A DNA stretch of 33,988 nucleotides from Amycolatopsis rhizosphaerae (GTDB taxonomy: Bacteria; Actinomycetota; Actinomycetes; Mycobacteriales; Pseudonocardiaceae). The DNA is taken from NCBI RefSeq assembly GCF_007713715.1, contig NZ_VJWX01000018.1:1-33988 (forward strand). The letters run 5' to 3'. The first letter of the stretch is position 1. Each line of letters begins with the position of its first letter. Shown in pieces: positions 7,898 through 15,246 of this stretch. The notes under the pieces were generated by a model. It saw only the letters and a list, made by a program, of their open reading frames with translations, searched no databases and was not told the origin of the DNA. The position numbers and the translations under genes are program-made.

Positions 7898-8803
7898 TCA
7901 AGGAGCGGCCGGCGCCGAGCCTTCCTCCGGCGCGAGGACGACGTCGAAGCGCACGTACCGGAACGGCGCCGAGACCCCGAACCGCTCGGCCTGCGCGTCG
8001 TCGTCGACCACCACGAAGTCGCGGATCAGGGCGCTCTTCACCGCGAACACGACGTCGCGCTCGATGTACTCGCAGTCCGACACGAACGCATGCGTGGTCA
8101 CCGGCTGATAGCCCTCGGCCTCGATGATGAAGTGCAGGTGGGCGGGCCGGTAGGGCTCGCGGCCGGCGCGGACCACCAAGTCACCGGCGGGGCCGTCGAC
8201 CGGGATCGGGTAGTAGCGCGGCATCACGCTGCGGTACCAGTAGTAGCCCTCGTCGTCCGCGGTGAACAGGCCGCGGCCGGTGCCGGCCGGAAGTCCGCCC
8301 TGCTCCTGGACGTCGTACCAGCCTTCGCCGTCGGCGTGCCAGGTGTCCACCCGTGCCCCGGGAATGGCCTTGCCCTGGAGGTCGGTGACGCGACCCTCGA
8401 CAACGAGAGGGGTGCCCTCGCCGGTGGTGTTGATCAGTTCGCCGAGCTCGCGGACCGGGCTTTCGGTCAGGTGGAACGGACCGAGCACCGTGGGCGCTGT
8501 CGGCCGTAGCCCGTCACCCTCGGGCAGGTCGCCCTTGGCGCCGTTGATCGTCTCGACCAGCATCGACACGCCCATGGTGTCGGAGAACAGGATGAACTCC
8601 TGCCGGGTGTCGGTGCAGGCCTTGCCGACGGCGGTGAGGAACTCGATCGCCTGCTCCCACTCGGCGGTGGTCGGGCGGACCTCGCGCACGAAGGAGTGCA
8701 GGTGCCGGACGGCGCTCTGCATGACCTCCTTGAGCCGCGGGTCGGGCATGGTGTCGAAGCTGGCCGCGACGACGTCGGCGGACTGCTCTTCGGTGAAGTC
8801 CAT
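7898..8803 (-). CDS. Hydroxyquinol-type intradiol ring-cleavage dioxygenase (paralogue 1)
   Basis: A 301-residue non-heme Fe(III) dioxygenase with an N-terminal helical dimerisation domain and a beta-sandwich catalytic domain. Predicted iron ligands are Tyr163 (GWYDVQ), Tyr198 (PRYYPIPVDGP), His222 and His224 (RPAHLHF). It is expected to open a 1,2,4-trihydroxybenzene between adjacent hydroxyls, giving maleylacetate or a substituted analogue. It is clearly paralogous to the enzyme at 21431-22306, but has extra residues around 88-101 (GAKGDLPEGDGLRP) and a different loop before the histidine ligands, so a different ring substituent may be accepted. GGAGGA precedes the ATG. It lies 11 bases downstream of the citryl-CoA-lyase-like gene in the same operon. 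Unusually, no maleylacetate reductase is in this module. Confidence 0.93.
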   Translation of the reverse strand: MDFTEEQSADVVAASFDTMPDPRLKEVMQSAVRHLHSFVREVRPTTAEWEQAIEFLTAVGKACTDTRQEFILFSDTMGVSMLVETINGAKGDLPEGDGLRPTAPTVLGPFHLTESPVRELGELINTTGEGTPLVVEGRVTDLQGKAIPGARVDTWHADGEGWYDVQEQGGLPAGTGRGLFTADDEGYYWYRSVMPRYYPIPVDGPAGDLVVRAGREPYRPAHLHFIIEAEGYQPVTTHAFVSDCEYIERDVVFAVKSALIRDFVVVDDDAQAERFGVSAPFRYVRFDVVLAPEEGSAPAAP

Positions 8804-8814
8804 GGTGTCCTCCG

Positions 8815-9624
8815 TCAGTGGGGATGGGTGTAGGTGGTCTCGCGTTCGGCGGTGTCCCAGAGCCAGCGGCCGAGCGGGGCGTGGGCCTCCTCGACGAGAT
8901 GTCCGACGAGGCCCGCGGACCGGGCGACCAGCGCGATACCGCGGAGCGCGGCGGTATCGATGCCCAGATCGCAGAGCAGGGCCCCGCTGGCGCCGCCGGC
9001 GTTGAGCGGCAGGTCCCTGCCGCGCGACGCCGCCTGCTGGACCCGAAGCATCAACCGGGTGTGCGGGCCGAGGAGGCCTTCCTCCTCGGCGATCCGCAGG
9101 AGACGGGCGGTGCGCGGGTCGCCGCCGGTGTGGATGGGGTGGCCGAGGCCGGGCAGGCGGGCCTTGCGGCTGCGGTGGTCCTCGACGACCCGGGTCGCGA
9201 TCGTGTCGAGGTCGGAGTCCGTGCTGTCGGCGGCCGGGGACTCGGCCCGCAGCATGCGGCCCGCGTCCTCGAACACGCCGAGGAACACCGAGCCGGCGCC
9301 CAGCAGCCCCGCCGCCACCGCACCCTGGATCGCCTCCGGCGCCCCGGTGTAGGTGAGCCGGGCGGCGAGCGCGCTTGGGGTGAGGCCGTGATCGGCCAGG
9401 GCGACGAGGACCGCGTTGAACAGCCGGGCCTCGCCTTTCCCCGGGAGCCGGCCACTGACCAGCAGGAAGAACACGGCGGCGAAGTCAACCTCGCCCATGA
9501 GCTCGTCGGTCAGGTTGTGCCCGCACACCTCGACGGTGTCCTTAGTGGAGTGTCCGATAGCGGTGCGGAGCGGGGTGATGGGGTGGGGGTTCGCGTCGGC
9601 GGCCGGCGGTACGTCGGCTGTCAT
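8815..9624 (-). CDS. Citryl-CoA lyase-like protein (citrate synthase superfamily)
   Basis: A 269-residue single-unit member of the citrate synthase superfamily, much shorter than true citrate synthases (about 370-430 residues). Recognisable segments are GAPEAIQGAVAAGLLGAGSVFLG, LGHPIHTGGDPRTARLL (compare GHxxxxxxDPR of citrate synthase) and LPLNAGGASGALLCDLG. The last segment has Asn where synthases keep their catalytic aspartate, as seen in citryl-CoA lyases. Expected reaction: retro-aldol or Claisen cleavage of a citryl-CoA-like thioester. The start at 9624 has AGGAGG five bases upstream. An alternative ATG at 9660 lies only five bases after a CATACT -10 and would be leaderless. It leads the operon with the dioxygenase. 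Confidence 0.8.
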   Translation of the reverse strand: MTADVPPAADANPHPITPLRTAIGHSTKDTVEVCGHNLTDELMGEVDFAAVFFLLVSGRLPGKGEARLFNAVLVALADHGLTPSALAARLTYTGAPEAIQGAVAAGLLGAGSVFLGVFEDAGRMLRAESPAADSTDSDLDTIATRVVEDHRSRKARLPGLGHPIHTGGDPRTARLLRIAEEEGLLGPHTRLMLRVQQAASRGRDLPLNAGGASGALLCDLGIDTAALRGIALVARSAGLVGHLVEEAHAPLGRWLWDTAERETTYTHPH

Positions 9625-9665
9625 GGTCGCCTCCTGCGCGCCGTCGTTGAGCAGCTCCATGGCCG

Positions 9666-9695
9666 AGTATGGCAGAAGTCGGCGGATTTTGTACA
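9666..9695 (-). promoter_or_regulatory. Promoter of lyase-dioxygenase operon
   Basis: On the minus strand, CATACT (9671 to 9666) is a good -10. An 18-base spacer leads to TGTACA (9695 to 9690) as a weak -35, which lies inside operator C. Binding there would block RNA polymerase. Transcription would begin near 9660. Confidence 0.45.
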
Positions 9696-9700
9696 CAACT
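9689..9700 (+). promoter_or_regulatory. Putative GntR operator, site C
   Basis: TTGTACACAACT, identical to site A at 4502-4513. It overlaps the predicted -35 of the leftward lyase-dioxygenase promoter. Confidence 0.6.
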
Positions 9701-9728
9701 TTGGTTCATTGCTTCCCGTAACGCGGGT

Positions 9729-9758
9729 TTGACAGGGCGATATCGCCCTTCCTAGGGT
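9729..9758 (+). promoter_or_regulatory. Promoter of SnoaL-ligase-CoA-transferase-lyase operon
   Basis: TTGACA (9729-9734), an 18-base spacer and TAGGGT (9753-9758). The start is predicted near 9765, on operator D. The spacer contains GGGCGATATCGCCC (9735-9748), a perfect 14-base palindrome that could bind another factor. Confidence 0.6.
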
Positions 9759-9763
9759 GTTGA

Positions 9764-9775
9764 TCGTATACAGAT
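9764..9775 (+). promoter_or_regulatory. Putative GntR operator, site D
   Basis: TCGTATACAGAT, identical to site B at 4621-4632 and placed at the predicted transcription start of the rightward operon. It lies 75 bases from site C (core to core). Confidence 0.6.
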
Positions 9776-9803
9776 GACCGTCGCGTGGAGAGGGAGACGA
9801 ACG

Positions 9804-10277
9804 GTGGACCGAACCCATGACGACGACGCGCGGACCCTGGAGGTCTTCGGTCGTTGGTACACCGCACACGAGTCCGGGGACGTGGCGGGACTCAACGCCA
9901 CCCTCGGCGACGAGGCCACCGTCCACTCGTTGTTCAAGCCCACGCCCGCACGCGGCCGGGAAGCAGCGGTCGCGCACTTCACCGGCGTCAACGCGACCTT
10001 CAGCCCGCTCGCGATGTCGCTGCGTCACACACCCGCCGCGGCCGACGGCCGGGTGTTCGCCGAGGTGGAGTTCAGCGGCGCCTTCACCGGCGAGCTGACC
10101 TGGGGCGGGGTGACGACACGCGGTGCGGGACAGGGATTCCGGGTGCCCGGCGTCGTGGTCGTCCGGGTCGCGGACAGCGCGGTCCGGTCCGTCCGGACGC
10201 TGTTCGACCGCGACGAGTGGCTGCGGCAGATCGGGATCCCCGCGCGGTGGGACGATCTCGAAGGAGCGCGGCGATGA
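9804..10277 (+). CDS. SnoaL/NTF2-like protein
   Basis: A 157-residue protein with the pattern of the NTF2/SnoaL cone fold: an N-terminal helix (RTLEVFGRWYTAHESGDVAGLNATLGDEATVHS) and then strands with AEVEFSGAFTGEL and VPGVVVVRVADSAVRSVRTLFDRDEWLRQIG. Family members catalyse cyclisation, isomerisation, dehydration or hydrolysis, or only bind ligands; no diagnostic catalytic set is visible here. The GTG at 9804 follows GGAGAGGGAGA and is preferred over an ATG at 9774 that lies in operator D. Its stop overlaps the CoA ligase start (ATGA). As first gene of an operon that activates and cleaves a ring-fission product, it may isomerise or hydrate that product, which is inference. Confidence 0.8.
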   Translation: MDRTHDDDARTLEVFGRWYTAHESGDVAGLNATLGDEATVHSLFKPTPARGREAAVAHFTGVNATFSPLAMSLRHTPAAADGRVFAEVEFSGAFTGELTWGGVTTRGAGQGFRVPGVVVVRVADSAVRSVRTLFDRDEWLRQIGIPARWDDLEGARR

Positions 10278-11782
10278 AGGGCGTTCTCACCCTGCCCGAG
10301 TTCCTCGCCGAGGGCGCCGCCCGCTGGCCCGACCGGCCGTGGTGCTCCGCCCCCGACGGCGATGCCACCCGAGCGCAGATGTACACCGACGCGCTGGCCT
10401 GCGCGACCAGCCTGCGCGCGGCGGGGGTCGGCCGTGGTGACCGGGTGGTGATCGTGCTGCCCAACGGTCTGGACTTCCTGCGCGTCTGGCTGGGCACCAT
10501 TCTCGCCGGGGCGGTCGCCGTCGCCGTGAACCCGAAGGCCTCCGAGTCCGAGCTGCCCGCCGTCGTCGCCGCGACCGATCCGGCGATCGTGGTAACCGCG
10601 CCCGACGCCGCCGTGCCGGGCGGGGTCGACGCCGCCACGGTGACGGGTTTGGTCGCCACCGGGAAGCGCGAGGGTGTTCCTGCCACACCGGACACCCACG
10701 CCGGATACATCCAGAGCTCCGGCAGCACGGGCAGGCCGAAGTTCATCATCCAGACGCACGGCATGTACACCATGGCAGGCGAGGGCTTTCCTCACTGGCT
10801 CGGCCTCACCGAGGACGACGTCCTGCTCACCACCCTCCCGCTGGCCCACCTCAACGCCCAGGCCTACTCCGCCCTCGGCTCCTGGGGCTGCGGGGCGCGG
10901 CTGGTGCTGCCGCCCCGGTTCTCGGCCGGCGCGTTCTGGCAGACCGCGCGCGAGAGCGGGGCCACGGTCGTCAACATGATCGGCGCCATGCTCGAGATGC
11001 TCATGAGGCAGGACCCAACGCCCGCGGACCACGAGCACTCGATCCGGCTCTGCTACTCCGCCCCGGCTCCTGACGCGGCACGCCACGCCCAGATCGAGAA
11101 GCGGTTCGGCTTGCGCCTGGTGATCGGCTACGCGCAATCCGAGTCACCGTACGGATTGATCAACCCGGTCGACGAGCCCCCGGTGTACGGCTCCATGGGC
11201 CGGCCCCGTCAGCACCCTCGGCTCGGCCGGATCAACGAGGCCCGTGTCGTCGATCCGGTGCGCGGCACGGAACTCGGCGACGGAGAGGTCGGCGAGCTGC
11301 AGCTGCGCAACCCCGCGATCACTCCGGGCTACGCCGGCATGGCCGAGGAAAGCGCCGCCCTGAAGAACGCGGAAGGCTGGCTGCACACCGGTGATCTCGT
11401 CCGCCGGGACGGCCACGGCCGCTTCACCTTCGCCGGCCGGCTCAAGGAGATGATCCGCCGCCGCGGGGAGAACCTGTCCCCCGCCGAGGTCGAAGCCGTG
11501 CTCGACGCCCATCCCGCCGTGTCGTCGAGCGCGGTCGTCGGAGTACCGTCGGCACTGTCCGAAGAGGACGTCAAGGCCTTCGTCCACGCCGCCGAGGGCC
11601 ACACCGTCACCGCCGCCGAGCTGGCCGAGTGGTGCGCCCACCGGCTCCCACCCTACAAACAGCCCCGGTACATCGAGTTTGTCGACTCCTGGCCGCTCAC
11701 CGAGACGCACAAGATCGCCAAGACGCGCCTGCCCAGGGACCGCAACGACATCGAGGTCGATCTCGTGGAGCACGCCCGATGA
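10274..11782 (+). CDS. AMP-forming acyl-CoA ligase (ANL superfamily, CaiC-like)
   Basis: A 502-residue adenylate-forming ligase. Motifs in order: P-loop SSGSTGRPK at 148-156, GYAQSESPYG in place of the usual YGxTE, GWLHTGDL, the hinge and core RLKEMIRRRGENLSPAEVEAVLDAHPAV, and a C-terminal THKIAKTRL carrying the adenylation lysine. It would convert a carboxylic acid, ATP and CoA to an acyl-CoA, AMP and PPi. It overlaps both the SnoaL-like gene upstream and the CoA-transferase downstream by four bases, so it is part of a tightly coupled operon. A polar or dicarboxylic ring-fission product or side chain is a plausible substrate. The unusual YAQSES motif suggests a divergent acyl pocket. Confidence 0.9.
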   Translation: MKGVLTLPEFLAEGAARWPDRPWCSAPDGDATRAQMYTDALACATSLRAAGVGRGDRVVIVLPNGLDFLRVWLGTILAGAVAVAVNPKASESELPAVVAATDPAIVVTAPDAAVPGGVDAATVTGLVATGKREGVPATPDTHAGYIQSSGSTGRPKFIIQTHGMYTMAGEGFPHWLGLTEDDVLLTTLPLAHLNAQAYSALGSWGCGARLVLPPRFSAGAFWQTARESGATVVNMIGAMLEMLMRQDPTPADHEHSIRLCYSAPAPDAARHAQIEKRFGLRLVIGYAQSESPYGLINPVDEPPVYGSMGRPRQHPRLGRINEARVVDPVRGTELGDGEVGELQLRNPAITPGYAGMAEESAALKNAEGWLHTGDLVRRDGHGRFTFAGRLKEMIRRRGENLSPAEVEAVLDAHPAVSSSAVVGVPSALSEEDVKAFVHAAEGHTVTAAELAEWCAHRLPPYKQPRYIEFVDSWPLTETHKIAKTRLPRDRNDIEVDLVEHAR

Positions 11783-12954
11783 GTCCTCTTCCGCTCGCCG
11801 GGCTGCGCGTCCTGGAACTGGGCAACTACATCGCCGCGCCGACGGCCGGGCGCCTGCTCGCGGACTTCGGCGCCGAGGTGATCAAGGTCGAGCGTCCCGG
11901 GCGGGGCGACGAGATCCGGACCTGGCGGCTCTACCGCGGCCGCACCTCGATGCTGCACCGGACCCTGAACCGCAACAAGAAGTCCATCGAGCTCGACCTG
12001 AAATCCGACGAGGGGCGAATGACCGCGCTGAAGCTCGCCGCGGGCTGCGACGTCGTGCTGGAGAACTTCCGCCCCGGAACCCTCGAGTCCTGGGGCCTCG
12101 GCCCGGAGGAACTCGACGACGCCCGGCCGGGGATCGTCGTGGTCCGGGTGTCGGCTTACGGGCAGAACGGGCCGCTCTCCGGTGAGCCCGGGTTCGCCGC
12201 GGTCGCCGAAGCGGTCGGCGGGCTGCGTGCGCTGGTGGGCGAACCCGATCGGCCGCCCGCCCGGACCGGAGTCTCGATCGGGGACACCCTCGCCGGTATC
12301 TACGGGGCGTTCGGCGCGGTCATCGTGCTACTCGGCCGGGCGCGGGACCCGCGGGCGCCGGTCCCCCCGCTGGCCGACCGGATCATCGACGTCGCACTCA
12401 ACGAGGCGGTCCTGTCGGTCACCGAGTCGCTGGTCCCCGACCACCTCGCCTATGGAGTCGAACGGCGCCGTACCGGCGGGCGTGTCGAGGGCATCGCCCC
12501 CTCGAACGCCTACCGCTGCCAGGACGGGTCCAGTGTGGTCGTCGCCGGCAACGGCGACGCGATCTTCCGCCGGTTCATGGCCGCCATTGGCCGCCCCGAC
12601 CTGGCCGAACGCCCGGATCTGCAGGACAACTCAGCTCGCTGGGCCAATGTGGACGAACTCGATGCGGCGATCGAGGAGTGGAGCTCCGGCAGGCCACGGG
12701 ACGAAGTCCTCGCCACCCTGGCCAAGGCCGGGGTACCGGCCGGCCCGATCTCCACCGCCGCGGACATCATCGCGGACGCGCAGTACGCAGCGCGTGACAT
12801 GATCCAGTATTTCGGCGTCGACACCGGCGACGGGGTGCACCGGGTCGGGTTCCCGGGCATCGTGCCGGTGATCGGCGACCGCTCGCTGCCGATCCGGAGC
12901 CTCGGCCCCGGCCTCGGCGAGCACACCGCCGAGATTCTCGGGGAGCGGCCATGA
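11779..12954 (+). CDS. Class III CoA-transferase (CaiB/Frc family)
   Basis: A 391-residue family III CoA-transferase, close to the typical length. The N-terminal LAGLRVLELGNYIAAPTAGRLLADFGAEVIKVE is a strong family signature, followed by RNKKSIELDLK and LENFRPGTLESWGLG. Asp169 in GVSIGDTLAGIYGAFG aligns with the catalytic aspartate of formyl-CoA transferase. Members move CoA between carboxylic acids (oxalate, carnitine, succinate/citramalate, benzylsuccinate and others). Starts and stops overlap both neighbours by four bases. Between a CoA ligase and an HMG-CoA-lyase-like enzyme, it probably primes a hydroxy-dicarboxylate for C-C cleavage while recycling CoA. The exact donor and acceptor are unknown. 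Confidence 0.92.
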   Translation: MSPLPLAGLRVLELGNYIAAPTAGRLLADFGAEVIKVERPGRGDEIRTWRLYRGRTSMLHRTLNRNKKSIELDLKSDEGRMTALKLAAGCDVVLENFRPGTLESWGLGPEELDDARPGIVVVRVSAYGQNGPLSGEPGFAAVAEAVGGLRALVGEPDRPPARTGVSIGDTLAGIYGAFGAVIVLLGRARDPRAPVPPLADRIIDVALNEAVLSVTESLVPDHLAYGVERRRTGGRVEGIAPSNAYRCQDGSSVVVAGNGDAIFRRFMAAIGRPDLAERPDLQDNSARWANVDELDAAIEEWSSGRPRDEVLATLAKAGVPAGPISTAADIIADAQYAARDMIQYFGVDTGDGVHRVGFPGIVPVIGDRSLPIRSLGPGLGEHTAEILGERP

Positions 12955-13865
12955 CCGTGATCAGGGACGTCACGCTACGGGACGGGCTCCAGCTCGCCGG
13001 CACCGTCCTGCCCACCGAGGCGAAGATCGACCTCGCGCGCGCACTGCTCGACGCCGGCATTCCCGAGCTGGAGATCGGGTCGCTGGCCAACCCCCGGCTG
13101 GTCCCCCCGATGGCCGGCACGCTCGACGTCGTCGCAGCCCTCACAGACGAGGAGCTCGCGCGTTGCTGGGTGTGGGTCGCCACGCCCGGCCACGTGCGCC
13201 GTGCCCTCGACGCCGGCATCCGGAACCTGCAGTACTGCCTTTCGGTCAGCGACGCCCACAACCAGGCCAACCTCGGCCGCGACACCGAGACCAGCCTCTC
13301 CGCGCTGCCCGAGTCCGTGGAGGCGGTGCAGGCGGCGGGTGGGCGGATCGAGCTGTGCCTCGCGACGTCCTTCACCTGCCCGTTCGACGGACCGGTCGAT
13401 CCCGGACGGGTCCTCGCGATCGCCCGCGACCCGCGCGCGGAGGGCACCGAGGACATCGTCCTGTGCGACACCCTCGGCCAGGCGATCCCCACGGAGGTCG
13501 GCGCGCTGGTCCGGCGTGTCCGGGAGGACACCCCGGCCCGGCGGATCGTGTTCCACAGCCACGACACCTGGGGCCAGGGCCTGGCCAACGCGTTCGCCGC
13601 CGTCGCCGCCGGGGCCGAGATGGTCGACGGAACCCTCGGCGCCCTGGGTGGCTGCCCCTTCGCCCCCGGCGCCGGCGGCAACACCTCCACCGAGGACCTC
13701 GCCTTCGGGCTGCGACCGGACTGGCTCACCCCGGAAGTCCTGGCCCGGCTCGTCGTCCTTCAGGAGAACCTGCTCGCCGCGCTCGGGGAGCCCTCCCGTT
13801 CGCGGGCAGCGGCGGCTGTGCGGGCCACCCCGCCGGTCTTCCGCTGGGCGGCCGGGTACCGCTGA
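12951..13865 (+). CDS. HMG-CoA lyase-like DRE-TIM metallolyase
   Basis: A 304-residue (beta/alpha)8-barrel lyase. DVTLRDGLQ near residues 6-14 gives the catalytic Arg10 and metal ligand Asp11. FHSHDTWGQGLAN supplies metal ligands His202 and His204. The loop GGCPFAPGAGGNTSTED holds Cys235 and Asn244, with spacings identical to human HMG-CoA lyase (H235-C266-N275). Family reaction: metal-dependent retro-Claisen cleavage of a 3-hydroxy-3-substituted glutaryl-CoA-type thioester to acetyl-CoA and a keto acid. There are no leucine or ketone-body genes nearby. As last gene of the coupled ligase/CoA-transferase operon, it most likely cleaves a tertiary hydroxyacyl-CoA from the aromatic pathway. A weak hairpin follows the stop. 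Confidence 0.9.
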   Translation: MTVIRDVTLRDGLQLAGTVLPTEAKIDLARALLDAGIPELEIGSLANPRLVPPMAGTLDVVAALTDEELARCWVWVATPGHVRRALDAGIRNLQYCLSVSDAHNQANLGRDTETSLSALPESVEAVQAAGGRIELCLATSFTCPFDGPVDPGRVLAIARDPRAEGTEDIVLCDTLGQAIPTEVGALVRRVREDTPARRIVFHSHDTWGQGLANAFAAVAAGAEMVDGTLGALGGCPFAPGAGGNTSTEDLAFGLRPDWLTPEVLARLVVLQENLLAALGEPSRSRAAAAVRATPPVFRWAAGYR

Positions 13866-13867
13866 AG

Positions 13868-13888
13868 CCTCGCCGCGAAACCGCGAGG
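13868..13888 (+). terminator. Weak hairpin after HMG-CoA-lyase-like gene
   Basis: CCTCGC (13868-13873) pairs with GCGAGG (13883-13888) around a nine-base loop, three bases after the stop codon. There is no T-run. It is a possible terminator only. Confidence 0.25.
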
Positions 13889-14202
13889 GAAACCACGGAG
13901 GCCGGTCACCGGTGATCACCAAAGGCATATCGCCGATTCCATGCGTGGACGGCGCCCAGTGGTCTCGACCAACCCCTCCGACACCGCCCGCTGCCAAGCC
14001 CGCGACGTGGCCGTTTCCTGAAACTGCTTGATTCTTCACCGGCTTCTTGAAAGCGCCTTCTTCGAAGAGGTTGGCGGTCGCCCCGAAGCCCCTGGTGCGG
14101 CACCCGCCGGTTGGCGGGCAATGACCGCCAACCGACGGGGCGCCGTACGCCGCGGTACCACCGAAAATGGAGATCAGAAGTCAGCACCCCGAGGAGTCAA
14201 CA
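13889..14202. other. Intergenic region with palindromes, upstream of esterase-PucR pair
   Basis: No gene is recognised. The DNA holds overlapping palindromes TCACCGGTGA (13907-13916) and GGTGATCACC (13911-13920), then TCTTCGAAGA (14059-14068), then the CGGTTGGCGG repeat group listed separately. A GAGGAG ribosome site ends the region at 14191-14196. It is probably the control region of the esterase/PucR-like unit. Confidence 0.5.
14069..14134. repeat. GGTTGGCGG repeats with perfect 10-bp hairpin
   Basis: GGTTGGCGG occurs at 14069-14077 and again at 14109-14117, and its inverted copy is at 14125-14133. The second and third form a perfect 10-bp stem (CGGTTGGCGG / CCGCCAACCG, 14108-14134) with a seven-base loop. 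This may be a regulator site or an mRNA leader structure for the esterase gene 69 bases downstream. Confidence 0.5.
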
Positions 14203-15213
14203 ATGACGATCTCCCCCTCCGGTTCCCCAGGCGTCCCGGTCGGTCCCCCGCCGCCTTTCGACGCCGAACTCGTGCCCGCCCTGAGGATCATCAACGAGAA
14301 ACTGCCGCCCGGCCTGTTCGGTGACCTCGCGAACCTCGCGACCATACGCCAGGACCCGAACGGCCTGGCACGCGTGCCGGACGAGGAGCTGACCAGGAAC
14401 GGAAGGTTCCTCGTCGAGGAACGCGCGGTGCCCGGCCCGCCGGGTGCCCCGGACATCAGCCTGCTGATCTGCCGCCCGGCCGGTACCACCGGTGCGACAC
14501 CGGTCATCTACCACACCCACGGCGGCGGCATGGTGATCGGCGACAACCGGCAGGGTGTGCCGGCGATGCTCGATCTGGCACAGAAGGTGGACGGCACCGT
14601 CGTATCGGTGGAATACCGGCTGGCACCCGAAACCCCGCACCCCGGGCCGGTCGAGGACTGCTACGCCGGCCTCGTGTGGACCGTCGCGCACGCCGACGAC
14701 CTTGGGGTCGACCCCGCCCGGGTCCTCGTCGCGGGCGCGAGCGCCGGTGGTGGGCTGGCCGCGGCACTGGCCCTGCTCGCCCGCGACCGCGGCGGCCCCG
14801 CCCTGATCGGGCAGATCCTGATGTGCCCGATGCTCGACGACCGCAACGACACCCCTTCGGCACGGCAGATGCGCGGCCTCGGCGTCTGGGACCAGGCCTC
14901 CAACGGTGGTGGGTGGACGGCGCTACTGGGGCAGGCTCGTGGCACCGAGGACGTCTCCCCTTACGCCGCCCCCGCCCGCGCGGACGACCTTTCGGGGCTG
15001 CCTCCCGCGTTCATCGACGTCGGCTCCGCCGAGACCTTCCGCGACGAGGTCGTCACCTACGCCAGCCGCATCTGGCAGGCGGGTGGTCGGGCCGAACTGC
15101 ACGTGTGGCCCGGCGGTTTCCACGGATTCGACGGACTGGCGCCCCACGCGACGCTGTCACAAGACGCTGCCGCGGCCCGCCTGCCTTGGCTGAAAAGGAT
15201 ATTGTCGGACTGA
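14203..15213 (+). CDS. Alpha/beta hydrolase, HSL-type esterase
   Basis: A 336-residue esterase of the hormone-sensitive-lipase family. The oxyanion segment is HTHGGGMVIGD (His106-Gly109), nucleophile Ser180 lies in AGASAGGGLA, DVGSAETFRDEV provides the acid region, and VWPGGFHGFDGLAPHA carries the histidine. The N-terminal cap of about 90 residues is typical. No signal peptide is present, so it acts in the cytoplasm. The ATG at 14203 follows GAGGAG by six bases; an upstream ATG at 14167 lacks a ribosome site. The PucR-like regulator gene follows after 33 bases, so the two are likely co-transcribed. Substrate unknown; small esters or aryl esters are common for this group. Confidence 0.88.
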   Translation: MTISPSGSPGVPVGPPPPFDAELVPALRIINEKLPPGLFGDLANLATIRQDPNGLARVPDEELTRNGRFLVEERAVPGPPGAPDISLLICRPAGTTGATPVIYHTHGGGMVIGDNRQGVPAMLDLAQKVDGTVVSVEYRLAPETPHPGPVEDCYAGLVWTVAHADDLGVDPARVLVAGASAGGGLAAALALLARDRGGPALIGQILMCPMLDDRNDTPSARQMRGLGVWDQASNGGGWTALLGQARGTEDVSPYAAPARADDLSGLPPAFIDVGSAETFRDEVVTYASRIWQAGGRAELHVWPGGFHGFDGLAPHATLSQDAAAARLPWLKRILSD

Positions 15214-15246
15214 AACAGCTCGTGCGCCGTCAAGAGGTGTTGGCCG

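Noticed and set aside
9774-9803. ATG 9774 as start of the first SnoaL-like gene
   Set aside because: It lies in operator D at the predicted transcription start and has no ribosome site; GTG 9804 has one.
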